NCBI GenBank assembly: GCA_019358975.1
Contig: JAHHIL010000014.1
Span: 44,856-108,855 of the forward strand
Reading direction: 5' to 3'
DNA from: Trichocoleus desertorum ATA4-8-CV12
GTDB lineage: Bacteria; Cyanobacteriota; Cyanobacteriia; FACHB-46
Length of the DNA stretch: 64,000 nt
Part shown: positions 1 to 8,528 of the stretch, piece by piece
How the letters are laid out: each line of letters begins with the position of its first letter
Numbering within the stretch: the stretch's first letter is position 1
The notes under the pieces: model-generated
What the model saw: only the letters and a program-made list of their open reading frames with translations
What the model was told of the DNA's origin: nothing
Database searches by the model: none
Translations under genes and position numbers: made by a program

Positions 1-792
1 GAGCCAACTGCTCAATTTCAATTGGGTAATAAAGGCGATCGCCTGCTAGTCAAAACGGGATTCAATACGTTTGAGGAGCCAGACACCGAAACCGTTACCA
101 ACATCCCCATTCAAATCGGATGGCAGACCAAAGTTGGTAAATCAACCCTACAAATTGCAGCGGGTGCAGACTTCTTTAACCGCTTACCTGCGGCTTTCAA
201 TCTCAATGTGCAAGCCAGCGTTCCGCTCACACCTTCCCTGACCTTAACGGGAGTTTTAGAACAAGGCCCCTATAAAGCCAATGCCAGAACCTTAGAAAAC
301 CAAATCACTGCTTGGCGATTTGGGCCTAATTTATTTTGGCAAATCGATCGCAAAACAACTCTCTTCTCGTCCTTTCGGGTAGGACTTTATAACGACGGCA
401 ATAGTGAAACTCAATCCTTTAGCCGATTGGAACGCAAGTTTGGTCAATTTCACGCAGCTGCTAATTTGTTCAGTTGGAATGTAAGAAAGGATATGCAAGC
501 AGAGAGTGGCTACTTCTCACCGCCAAATTTCTTGGTCTACAACGGAGAAATCGGTTGGCAGGGCCAGCCCTTCGAGTTCCTACGCTGTCGGTTAACTGCC
601 AATCTAGGAGGTCAGCGCTTAAAAGAAACAGTCACCAGTGGCTACAGCTATCAAGGTCTTTGCACAGCCGAGTTATCACGTTCGATCGAGCTAGATCTGG
701 GCTATACCGTCAGCAATATCTTTACGAGAGAAAGTGGGGAGAGTGGCTCCCAGAGCAACGCCATCGTCAGCCAGTTTCGGGTCAAATTTTAA
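1..792 (+). CDS. C-terminal part of an outer-membrane beta-barrel protein (5' end outside window)
   Basis: The reading frame is open from base 1, so the true start lies upstream; the TTG at 22 is only an internal codon. The 263 visible residues alternate polar and hydrophobic positions in short strands (for example around 'LTLTGVLEQ' and 'LFSSFRVGLY') and end in Phe (VKF-stop), the usual C-terminal signal for BAM-assembled barrels. Two DUF3131 genes and a BcsA-like glycosyltransferase follow on the same strand, so an export-channel role like that of the BcsC C-terminus is an inference from context. I see no specific family motif, and other outer-membrane porins remain possible. Confidence 0.7.
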   Translation, partial: EPTAQFQLGNKGDRLLVKTGFNTFEEPDTETVTNIPIQIGWQTKVGKSTLQIAAGADFFNRLPAAFNLNVQASVPLTPSLTLTGVLEQGPYKANARTLENQITAWRFGPNLFWQIDRKTTLFSSFRVGLYNDGNSETQSFSRLERKFGQFHAAANLFSWNVRKDMQAESGYFSPPNFLVYNGEIGWQGQPFEFLRCRLTANLGGQRLKETVTSGYSYQGLCTAELSRSIELDLGYTVSNIFTRESGESGSQSNAIVSQFRVKF

Positions 793-962
793 CCTTTTTC
801 AGCCTTAATGCGTAGGTAAATCTCCTATAGGGTATATTTCAGGCGGCAGCTCCTCAAGTATAAAAAGTATTAACGACTACCCCCACAGATTACAAAATCA
901 TAAGACCTTGATTTTCCTGTTTATCAAACTAACGTCATTCTTGTAGTTGAACTATTTTCTCA

Positions 963-2423
963 ATGGATTTTGAACCCCCTTCTAAAAGATTATCGTTACT
1001 GGCAATAGTAGGTGGAGTCCTCACCGCTGCCATCGCGATCGCTGGACTGGAGACACTTTCTCGCAACTCTCGTCAAGCTCCCCAAGCCGTGACCTCCACC
1101 AAGCCAATCGCCAAGCCGCTGCCGTCGCTCCCTCCAGGTCTACCCCCCGAAGCCACTGAGATCGCGAAGATAGATTCAAAATCCTGGAGTCTGCAAGGCA
1201 CCCCTGTCCCGCAGCAACAACTCCAAGCAGCCAAAACTCCTTACGTGGCCGCAGGGGTTGGTAGCCTAACTCCAGCAGAACAGGCGATCGCGCAGACCGC
1301 TTGGAAATATTTCAAGGCCAATTGGAATGAGAAAACAGGACTCGTCAATGCGGTAGATGGTTTTGCCTCGATCACAATGTGGGACCAAGCAGCAGCGCTG
1401 GCGGCGTTAGTCAGTGCTAAGGAGCTTGGAATAGTCCCGGAAACAGAATTTAACGCCAAAATGAGCGTTAGCTTGAAAACCTTAGCCACCATGCCGCTCT
1501 ACAAAGGTGAGCTACCCAACAAGGTTTACAACGCTAAAACACTGTTGCCTGTGGGCTATGGCCAGTTAGATAAGCGGCAGGAAATTGGCTGGTCGGCTCT
1601 CGACATCGGACGCATGGCCATATGGCTGAAAATCATTGGCGCTAAATATCCTCAGTTTCAAGCAGAAACCGAAGCTGTTTGGAAACATTGGAAGGTTGAC
1701 CGACTTACCAGAGATGGCGAGATGTTCGGTACAGCCGTGGTTAAAGGCAAGGAACAGCTAAATCAAGAAGGCCGTTTAGGATATGAGAGCTACGCGGCTT
1801 ATGGCCTCAAGCTCTGGGGTCTAGAGGTTGATAAAGCTTTAGACTACCAATCTAAGGTGGCTTACGTTAATCTCTACGGGCAAGGCGTTCCCTACGATCG
1901 CCGCGACTATTCCAACAGTCAAGCCAACAACTATGTCCTCAGCGAGCCTTTTATCCTCGATGGCATAGAAACAGGTTTCCAATCATTACCCAAGCCTTTC
2001 GCCGATCGAGTTTTAGAAGCTCAGGCTGCTCGTTATCGCGCTACGCAGAAGCTCACGGCTGTGACTGAGGATAACCTCGATCGCGCCCCCTACTTTGTCT
2101 ATAGCACCTTGTTTGTCAATGGGGAACCGTGGTCAACCATTACCTCCGAGCAAGAGCCACACTACCATCTCCGCTTTCTCAGCACCAAAGCGGCAGTTGG
2201 CTGGCATGTCCTCTACAACAACGACTACACCCAAAAACTATTCGACTTTGTTAACACCAACATGAAAGCTGAAAAAGGTTGGTACAACGGCTTTTACGAA
2301 TTATTGAACGAACCGAATGCAGCGTTGACTGCGAACAACAACGGAGTGGTACTAGAGAGTTTGTTGTATCGAAAAGTAGGCAAACCCCTCACGGTATGGG
2401 CAGGAGTGCAATCTACGCCATAG
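963..2423 (+). CDS. DUF3131 domain protein, single domain, membrane-anchored
   Basis: 486 residues. A hydrophobic segment at about 11-29 follows a short charged N-terminus and looks like a signal anchor. A Pro-rich linker covers 38-65 and one DUF3131-type domain about 105-480. Landmarks shared with the next gene are SITMWD (D141), LPNKVYNA, EIGWSALDIGR, GRLGYESYA, LSEPFILDGIE and TEDNLDRAPYF. The invariant acidic residues and Trp/Tyr-rich motifs resemble an alpha-helical-barrel carbohydrate-active fold, but that is inference; the family has no established reaction that I can cite. The gene lies 170 nt after the beta-barrel gene and 39 nt before the tandem DUF3131 gene, in a likely operon ending in a glycosyltransferase. 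The most plausible site of action is the periplasm, on the nascent polysaccharide. Confidence 0.85.
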   Translation: MDFEPPSKRLSLLAIVGGVLTAAIAIAGLETLSRNSRQAPQAVTSTKPIAKPLPSLPPGLPPEATEIAKIDSKSWSLQGTPVPQQQLQAAKTPYVAAGVGSLTPAEQAIAQTAWKYFKANWNEKTGLVNAVDGFASITMWDQAAALAALVSAKELGIVPETEFNAKMSVSLKTLATMPLYKGELPNKVYNAKTLLPVGYGQLDKRQEIGWSALDIGRMAIWLKIIGAKYPQFQAETEAVWKHWKVDRLTRDGEMFGTAVVKGKEQLNQEGRLGYESYAAYGLKLWGLEVDKALDYQSKVAYVNLYGQGVPYDRRDYSNSQANNYVLSEPFILDGIETGFQSLPKPFADRVLEAQAARYRATQKLTAVTEDNLDRAPYFVYSTLFVNGEPWSTITSEQEPHYHLRFLSTKAAVGWHVLYNNDYTQKLFDFVNTNMKAEKGWYNGFYELLNEPNAALTANNNGVVLESLLYRKVGKPLTVWAGVQSTP

Positions 2424-2462
2424 ATCCTAGCAACAGTCTGCGTCCCTAATTTGGTTTCCAGA

Positions 2463-5375
2463 ATGCGGAGAACTTTTCAGCCCAGATGGATTCGAGCGAT
2501 CGCCCTATTTTTGGTCGGGGTCTGCTTTCAATTCCTGCTTAATACCTATCTTGCCAAACCAGTAGTAGCTCAGCAACCTGGAGCCACAGGCGGAGCTTGT
2601 GCCGAAATTACGGCTCCTTTGACCCCAGAAGAGCAAGCTTATGCCACCACTGCTTGGCAATATTTTGTCAAGAACTATCAGCCCACCACGGGGTTTGTGA
2701 ACTCTGTAGGTGGTTATCCCTCTGGCTCCCTCTGGGATATGGGCAACTACTTGACGGCTCTTAATTCTGCCCGTTGGTTGAATCTAATTGATCAAAAAGA
2801 GTTTGATAACCGTCTCAACAAGTTTTTAACCACACTGGCTAGTTTAAGACTGTTTGAGGATACCTTACCGAACAAAGTTTACAACGCTGCCACTGGAGCA
2901 TTAACAGATTATACGAATAAGCCTGTGGAGCGAGGGATTGGTTGGTCTGCCCTTGATATCGGGCGTCTGCTAGCCGCCATGCACATTATTCGGACTTGCC
3001 ACCCTCAATATGCTGACTGGACGAAAGGTGTTCTGTCCAAGTGGCAGTTGGCTCGCTCCATCAAAGATCAACAGATGTATGGAGCCGCAGTCCTACCAGA
3101 TGGCAAAACGCTTCCAGTGCAAGAAGGGCGATTAGGCTATGAAGAATATGCTGCCAGAGGCTACGAGCTTTGGAATTTGAAGCCCGCCAAGGCCTTGGAA
3201 ATAGAACCTTTTAAGTTTGTTGATATCAATGGGGTGCAAATTCCAGTTGATACCCGCGACTATCAAAGCTCTAGTGCCAACAACTATGTTGTGAGTGAAT
3301 CCTATATCCTTGATGCCATCGAATTTGGTTTAGACGGAACATTGGCCGATTATGCGGCTAGGGTGCTAGAAGTTCAAAAGCGCCGCTATGAATCGACAGG
3401 GCAACTCACTGCTGTTTCTGAAGATAACCTCGACCAAGCTCCCTACTTTATCTACAACACCGTCTATTCCAATGGTGTAGCTTGGGCTGCGATCAACGAA
3501 AAGAATGAGCCTTTTCCTCAATTCCGCAACATCAGTACAAAGGCCGCGTTTGGCTGGCGTTATCTCTACCCCGATAATGCCTACGCGCAAAAAGTTTTTG
3601 ATGCTGTCAAAACCTTAAAAGATCCAGAGAATGCTGGTTTCTATGCAGGACTGTATGAAACCACCAAGCAACCCAACAAAGCCCTGACAGGTAACACCAA
3701 TGGGCTGATTCTAGAGATTCTGTACTACAAAGCTCGTGGCAACCGTCCGTTAATTGGCTCTACTAACGTGACCTTCGCCTCTCCTCGCGGTGCTGCTACC
3801 GCATCGCAACCTGCCCCAACTCCTTCAGCACCACCTAGTGCGGCTGCGAGTCCCGCTGCACCTCCATCTACGACTGCTGCGGCTCCCTCGGCTACACAGC
3901 AACCTGCGGCTCAAGCTCAAACGCCTCCTACTCCAACGACTCCAACGACTCGTGCTACTGTGCCTCCTGTAAAGGTTGCCGCTATCTCTAGTGTCGGTTC
4001 TCAACGTTCCAAGTCTCCCTTAGCAGTTAAACGATTGACTGTGGCAGAACGTCGTTATGCAGAGGCAGCTTGGAATTATTTCAAGTCCAATTACAACCCA
4101 GATACAGGCTTAGTTAGCGATCGCAGTGATCTTAAAACTGCCTCTCTCTGGGGCATGGGTAACTATTTAGCAGCGCTCAATGCCGCGCGATCGCTAGATA
4201 TTGTCTCTGCTTCCGAGTTCGACCAACGGGTGCGGCTATTTTTAGGTGCGATAAGGCAGATCTCACTCTTTGGCGGAGAACTGCCTTATCGAGGTTACGA
4301 TACGAAAACCTTGCAACCTGTGGATTACGGTGGCAATCCTGTAGCAGAAGGAAATGGCTGGTCTGGAACTGACGTAGGACGGCTTCTAGCAGCCCTGCAT
4401 AACTTAAAGAGTTACTATCCCGAATATACAGATGCGGTCGATCAAACCGTTCTAGATTGGTCATTTCTGCGCGTGATTCGAGATGGCAAGATCTTTGGTG
4501 CCATCACCACACGAGATCAGCAACCCCAAGGATCTGCCCGTTGGTTAACCCGAATCAAACCTGTTAACTACCTGGGATATGAAGAATATGCCGCTCGCGG
4601 CTTTCAGTTGTGGGGCTTTGGGGTCGATCGCTCTGCGGTTGGAGGTCGCTATGAAACGGCGACAGTAGATGGTGCTCCAGTGCCAACACAGCGATCGCAA
4701 TCTGGTAATAAAACAGAAGGGCCAACTTACACCGTCAGCGATCCCTTCGTGTTATATGCCTTGGAGTTTGGCCTCGATCCGCAGATGAAGGAACTGGTAC
4801 AACCCATCCTGCAAGCCCAAGCCGAGCGCTATCGTCGCACTGGCACCTTTACCGCCGCCGGAACCACTTTAATCAACCGTAAACCCTACATTGTGCACAG
4901 CACGCTCGTAGGAAAACAGCAGCCTTGGGCCACGCTTGCAGATGATGGTTCGGCAATTCCAGAGTTGCGGATTGTCAGCACCGCGATCGCCTTTGCGTTC
5001 CGAGCCTTGCTGCCAGAAAACAAGTACGCACGCCAACTAGGAGAGCAAGTCACAGACTTGTATAGTCCTCTGTTGGGCTACTACGAAGGGTTTTATGAGC
5101 AAACTGGGAAACCAACCGTTGCAGCTTTTAGCAGCGGCACCAATAGCTTGATTCTGCAATCCTTGCTTTACCTAAGCAGCAATCAGCAACCCCTGATTCG
5201 GCCCACCCAGTTAACAAAATCTCCTTGGTGGGAGGCGATCGCGGCAGGAGATTCCGGACGAGGATTGCCTGAGAGAGCGACGCAAGCGATCCAACTGGTG
5301 AAGGATAGAGCGGGGACTTACTGGGCCTCAGTGCCAAACAGTGCTGCGGTTCAGTCTCGCCGACCGGATCTCTAG
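2463..5375 (+). CDS. Tandem DUF3131 protein with two domains joined by a Pro/Ala/Thr linker
   Basis: 970 residues from the ATG at 2463; a TTG four codons upstream is possible. A signal peptide (basic MRRTFQPRW, hydrophobic 15-30, VVAQQ) implies export. Domain 1 covers about 50-435 and carries the full motif set (SGSLWD, GIGWSALDIGR, GRLGYEEYA, VSESYILDAIE, SEDNLDQAPYF). A low-complexity Pro/Ala/Ser/Thr linker follows at about 440-520. Domain 2 covers 525-930 and keeps the fold motifs, but the Asp of LWD is Gly (codon 4152-4154) and the SEDNLDQAPY block reads GTTLINRKPY, so it may have lost activity. The C-terminal 40 residues have no recognisable domain. It sits between the single-domain DUF3131 gene and the glycosyltransferase gene. 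Confidence 0.87.
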   Translation: MRRTFQPRWIRAIALFLVGVCFQFLLNTYLAKPVVAQQPGATGGACAEITAPLTPEEQAYATTAWQYFVKNYQPTTGFVNSVGGYPSGSLWDMGNYLTALNSARWLNLIDQKEFDNRLNKFLTTLASLRLFEDTLPNKVYNAATGALTDYTNKPVERGIGWSALDIGRLLAAMHIIRTCHPQYADWTKGVLSKWQLARSIKDQQMYGAAVLPDGKTLPVQEGRLGYEEYAARGYELWNLKPAKALEIEPFKFVDINGVQIPVDTRDYQSSSANNYVVSESYILDAIEFGLDGTLADYAARVLEVQKRRYESTGQLTAVSEDNLDQAPYFIYNTVYSNGVAWAAINEKNEPFPQFRNISTKAAFGWRYLYPDNAYAQKVFDAVKTLKDPENAGFYAGLYETTKQPNKALTGNTNGLILEILYYKARGNRPLIGSTNVTFASPRGAATASQPAPTPSAPPSAAASPAAPPSTTAAAPSATQQPAAQAQTPPTPTTPTTRATVPPVKVAAISSVGSQRSKSPLAVKRLTVAERRYAEAAWNYFKSNYNPDTGLVSDRSDLKTASLWGMGNYLAALNAARSLDIVSASEFDQRVRLFLGAIRQISLFGGELPYRGYDTKTLQPVDYGGNPVAEGNGWSGTDVGRLLAALHNLKSYYPEYTDAVDQTVLDWSFLRVIRDGKIFGAITTRDQQPQGSARWLTRIKPVNYLGYEEYAARGFQLWGFGVDRSAVGGRYETATVDGAPVPTQRSQSGNKTEGPTYTVSDPFVLYALEFGLDPQMKELVQPILQAQAERYRRTGTFTAAGTTLINRKPYIVHSTLVGKQQPWATLADDGSAIPELRIVSTAIAFAFRALLPENKYARQLGEQVTDLYSPLLGYYEGFYEQTGKPTVAAFSSGTNSLILQSLLYLSSNQQPLIRPTQLTKSPWWEAIAAGDSGRGLPERATQAIQLVKDRAGTYWASVPNSAAVQSRRPDL

Positions 5376-5442
5376 CTCTATACCTCCCTCGCTATCACCC
5401 TCTAGTGTCATTCAATCCCTGGAACTTCTAAAGCCGTTTCGT

Positions 5443-7419
5443 ATGATCAGCCCCATCTCCATCGTTGAAGGTAGCCCCAATTTTGCGGGTAACACCCGCT
5501 CTCGATTAAAGCAACGAACTCTCCTGTTCCGCTACTTAGCTGAAGTCAATCTGATTTTAGGAGCATGGTATTTATATTGGCGAATCAACCACTCGATCAA
5601 TTTTGATGTACTGTGGCTGTCGATTCCCTTGCTCCTGGCAGAGATTTACAGCTATATTGGCGGACTCATGTTTACCATCGGGCTTTGGCGGCCCCTGACT
5701 CGGCAAGTCAAATCGCTCGATCAGCTAACTCCTGCCATGCCTCCATCTAGTTGGCCGACGCTGGATGTGTTTGTCACCTGCTACAACGAAGCAACAGACA
5801 TTGTGGAGCGGACTGTTCGAGCTGCCTTAGCGATGGACTATCCTGTTACCAAATTGCGGGTTTACATCCTAGATGATGGTAACTCCCCAGAGATGCGAGC
5901 CATGTCTGAGCGTCTGGCTTTAGAAGATTTACAGCTACCACAACTGCAAGCAGAAAGCGCTCGATTAAGTCGTGAAAGAGTGCAGCTAGCCACTCGCTTA
6001 GAGGAACTAAAACAACTAGAACCTGACACGCAAGCCGCCGAAGATTTTTTGGCAGATCCCTCAACCATTAACCAAGGCAACTTAGTCTTTGGGTGGTTAC
6101 AAAGCCTGCAAAAGCTGGTGCTGCTGCTAAATCCAGGCCATGCCAGCCTACGCGATCGCCTCTTAGCAGAAGCAAAGCATACAGAGGACTTGTTACATCG
6201 AAAAGAATTAGAACTGAGTGAACTGCTACGGTGCCGTTATATTGCTCGCCCAAAACCTGCGGGCAAGCCCCACTATGCCAAAGCGGGCAATATTAACTAC
6301 GCTATTTTTGCAGGCGGCACCTCAGGAGAATTCATTCTCACCTTAGACGCTGACCACATCCCCAAGCCCCACTTCCTCAAGCGAGTACTTTCCTATTTCT
6401 ACACTTACAACGTAGCCACAGGCCGCTACGACAGTAATCGCATTGCCTTCGTACAGACTCCGCAGGACTTCTACAACATTCCAGTGGGTGACCCGTTTGG
6501 GCATCGCGCTAATCTTTTTTATGGTCCAATTCAGCAAGGCAAAGACGGTCTCAACTCTGCGTTTTACACAGGCACAAATGCCATCCTTCGCCGGGAAGCT
6601 TTGGTTAGCGTCGGTCTCCGCTATTTCTTCAACGAGTACAGCAAAAATGAACGTCAGTTAAGTGATTTTGACCTCGTGGGTGGCATGTCGAGCAACAGCA
6701 TTACCGAGGATATGAATACGGCGATGCGTTTACATGCAAATGGTTGGAAGTCGATCTACCATAACGAAATTTTGGCGGAAGGATTAGCGCCTGACGACCT
6801 GAGTTCTACGTTAAAACAACGATTACGTTGGGCACAAGGAACGATGCAAGTTATGGTTCGGGAGAATCCTTTCACGAAGCCAGGGCTGACATTTTGGCAG
6901 CGATTGCAGTACTTCCAAACCATGTACAGTTACCTGTCGGGTTTCGCGACTGTAATCTTTATTGCCTGCCCCATCATTTACTTCTTCACAGGTATTATTC
7001 CGGTTACATCCTTTGGCCCTGATTTTGCGATACACTTCTTTCCGGCATTTATTCTGAATCGCCTCACCTTTATGGTGGCAGGTTGGGGCGTTCCAGCTAG
7101 GGAGATCTGGCGATCGGAACAGTATGCGATCGCTCTTTTTCCCTTGTTTATCCAGGCCGTAGTCAGCGTTTTCACCAACCGTTCCATCAAATTCCAAGTC
7201 ACTCCTAAACAGCGGCAAGCTGGCATTTACTTAGGGTTGGTCATTCCGCAATTGGCTGTTTTTGTACTGACCATACTTGGTATAGTTTGGAGTCTGTACC
7301 GCTTAGCAACAGGCACATTAGAGGACCCTGCGGTTCACCTAATCAACGCAGCGTGGTCAATTTATAACCTAGCGCTGTTATTAGTCATTATTCGTGCAGC
7401 CGTTTGGCAGCCTGAATAA
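5443..7419 (+). CDS. BcsA-like family 2 glycosyltransferase (cellulose-synthase type)
   Basis: 658 residues from ATG 5443. An upstream GTG at 5341 would overlap the preceding gene by 35 nt and add a low-complexity leader, so I prefer 5443. N-terminal membrane helices lie at about 27-80. The GT-A domain has VFVTCYNEA, LDDG (about 143-146), the DAD metal motif (about 302-304), the TED base (about 421-423) and QRLRW (about 459-463), all diagnostic of processive beta-glycan synthases. Further helices follow to the end. There is no PilZ domain, so c-di-GMP control of the BcsA type is not expected. An extra charged segment of roughly 100 residues, likely coiled-coil, separates LDDG from the KAGNINYA motif. 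Substrate and product are unknown; beta-glucan is plausible from family. Confidence 0.9.
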   Translation: MISPISIVEGSPNFAGNTRSRLKQRTLLFRYLAEVNLILGAWYLYWRINHSINFDVLWLSIPLLLAEIYSYIGGLMFTIGLWRPLTRQVKSLDQLTPAMPPSSWPTLDVFVTCYNEATDIVERTVRAALAMDYPVTKLRVYILDDGNSPEMRAMSERLALEDLQLPQLQAESARLSRERVQLATRLEELKQLEPDTQAAEDFLADPSTINQGNLVFGWLQSLQKLVLLLNPGHASLRDRLLAEAKHTEDLLHRKELELSELLRCRYIARPKPAGKPHYAKAGNINYAIFAGGTSGEFILTLDADHIPKPHFLKRVLSYFYTYNVATGRYDSNRIAFVQTPQDFYNIPVGDPFGHRANLFYGPIQQGKDGLNSAFYTGTNAILRREALVSVGLRYFFNEYSKNERQLSDFDLVGGMSSNSITEDMNTAMRLHANGWKSIYHNEILAEGLAPDDLSSTLKQRLRWAQGTMQVMVRENPFTKPGLTFWQRLQYFQTMYSYLSGFATVIFIACPIIYFFTGIIPVTSFGPDFAIHFFPAFILNRLTFMVAGWGVPAREIWRSEQYAIALFPLFIQAVVSVFTNRSIKFQVTPKQRQAGIYLGLVIPQLAVFVLTILGIVWSLYRLATGTLEDPAVHLINAAWSIYNLALLLVIIRAAVWQPE

Positions 7420-7500
7420 GCCTTAAAAACTTACTTTCACTACTACCAACTACCAAATAGTGAGAGCAAGAGAAATTAAACCTAGTTCGTGAATGGATAG

Positions 7501-7827
7501 ATGATGATGGATTCTCAAGTCAAAGTAATTCAAGCTTCTGGATCAATTGATAGCATTAGTGGCAATCAACTCCGGCGAGATGTGAGTGATGCGATCGCAT
7601 CAGGTGCAAAAATAATTTTAATCGACTGTGAAAAAGCCACTTTTATGGACAGTTCAGGGTTAGGAGCTTTAGTCATGATCCTGAAAACCGTACGGGAAGC
7701 AGGCGGCAGACTCGCACTTTGCTCAATTATTGATCAAATTGAAATGATCCTTCAGTTAACTAGTATGGACAGTTTGTTCGAGATCTTTCCCAATCGAGAA
7801 GCCTTCGAGCAAAAGGTTGCCAGCTAG
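7501..7827 (+). CDS. STAS-domain anti-sigma-factor antagonist (SpoIIAA/RsbV type)
   Basis: 108 residues, a complete single STAS domain. The signature MDSSGLGAL has the aspartate at 50 and the expected phosphorylatable serine at 52, by analogy with SpoIIAA Ser58. Three consecutive ATG codons (7501, 7504, 7507) make the exact start uncertain. It lies 81 nt after the glycosyltransferase and 233 nt before an RsbW-like ATPase gene; the two would form the antagonist and kinase halves of a partner-switching module. No PP2C phosphatase gene is visible in the window, so the third component must be elsewhere. Confidence 0.9.
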   Translation: MMMDSQVKVIQASGSIDSISGNQLRRDVSDAIASGAKIILIDCEKATFMDSSGLGALVMILKTVREAGGRLALCSIIDQIEMILQLTSMDSLFEIFPNREAFEQKVAS

Positions 7828-7892
7828 TCTGGATTTCGAAAAGCAGCTAATATTTTTTGTCAGTGTACCTACATTCATTCGCATTCTCTAGT

Positions 7893-7936
7893 CCATCCCT
7901 GTTTTCCCTAAGGCAATTTTTAGGAATCAGGGGTGG
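7893..7936 (+). terminator. Interrupted hairpin after the STAS gene
   Basis: CCATCCCTG at 7893-7901 pairs with CAGGGGTGG at 7928-7936 (one wobble), and an inner CCTAA/TTAGG stem sits inside it. No clear T-run follows, so it could be a weak terminator or an RNA-processing structure between the STAS and ATPase genes. Confidence 0.4.
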
Positions 7937-8060
7937 CATGAGTTTTAGTCACCTTAAATCTGATAGCAATTCTGGCATATCAGAAATATAATAAGCCTGT
8001 GTTTCCACTCTCAGAATCTCGCCTTATTGTTTGGTTAAGATAAACTAAATCAGGTTCCAG

Positions 8061-8483
8061 GTGACTCTACAAAAGCGCCTTCAGGTAACGACAGATCTTA
8101 CGGAACTCAAGCAAGTATTGCTGTGGTTCGAGCAGTTACAGCAGCCAACGATTCCTAGAAAAATCTGGATTCAGTGCCAGACGGCTTTAGCCGAAGGATT
8201 TACCAATGCCGTCAAGCATGCTCATAGCAATTTACCGCCTGACACTGTTGTAGAGATCGAGGTAACTATTACACCTCAACAACTAGAAATTTACGTCTGG
8301 GATTCTGGTCCACCTTTTGATCTGATTCAGAAGCTGAAAAGCCAAGAGCAAACCTTTGATCCGACTGCTTCCAGTGGTAGAGGTTTACAGTTAATCGCTC
8401 GGATCGCTGACCAAATTAACTATGTTCGTACTGACGACCAGCGTAATTGCTTATCAATGATTAAGTACTACCAAGCATCTTAG
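8061..8483 (+). CDS. RsbW-like anti-sigma regulatory kinase (HATPase_c_2)
   Basis: 140 residues from GTG 8061. The GHKL ATPase boxes are visible: N-box ALAEGFTNAVKHAH (about 43-56), G1 box WDSGPPFD (about 80-87) and G2 box SGRGLQLI (about 106-113). In this family the protein phosphorylates its STAS antagonist and, when free, sequesters a sigma factor or another partner. Gene order right after the STAS gene supports that pairing. The actual target is unknown. In cyanobacteria such modules have been tied to motility, exopolysaccharide and carbon regulation, which makes the neighbouring glycan cluster a possible target by inference only. Confidence 0.85.
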   Translation: MTLQKRLQVTTDLTELKQVLLWFEQLQQPTIPRKIWIQCQTALAEGFTNAVKHAHSNLPPDTVVEIEVTITPQQLEIYVWDSGPPFDLIQKLKSQEQTFDPTASSGRGLQLIARIADQINYVRTDDQRNCLSMIKYYQAS

Positions 8484-8528
8484 GATTTAGGCAATCAGAC
8501 GAGCGATCGCAGACATGATGTTTTGGGC

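Noticed and set aside
5341..5442. Upstream GTG start of the glycosyltransferase
   Set aside because: It would overlap the preceding gene by 35 nt and add a low-complexity Ser/Pro leader unlike the family; ATG 5443 is better.
6823..7218. 131-codon frame antisense to the glycosyltransferase
   Set aside because: It lies wholly within the membrane-helix part of a clearly real gene and has no coherent domain.
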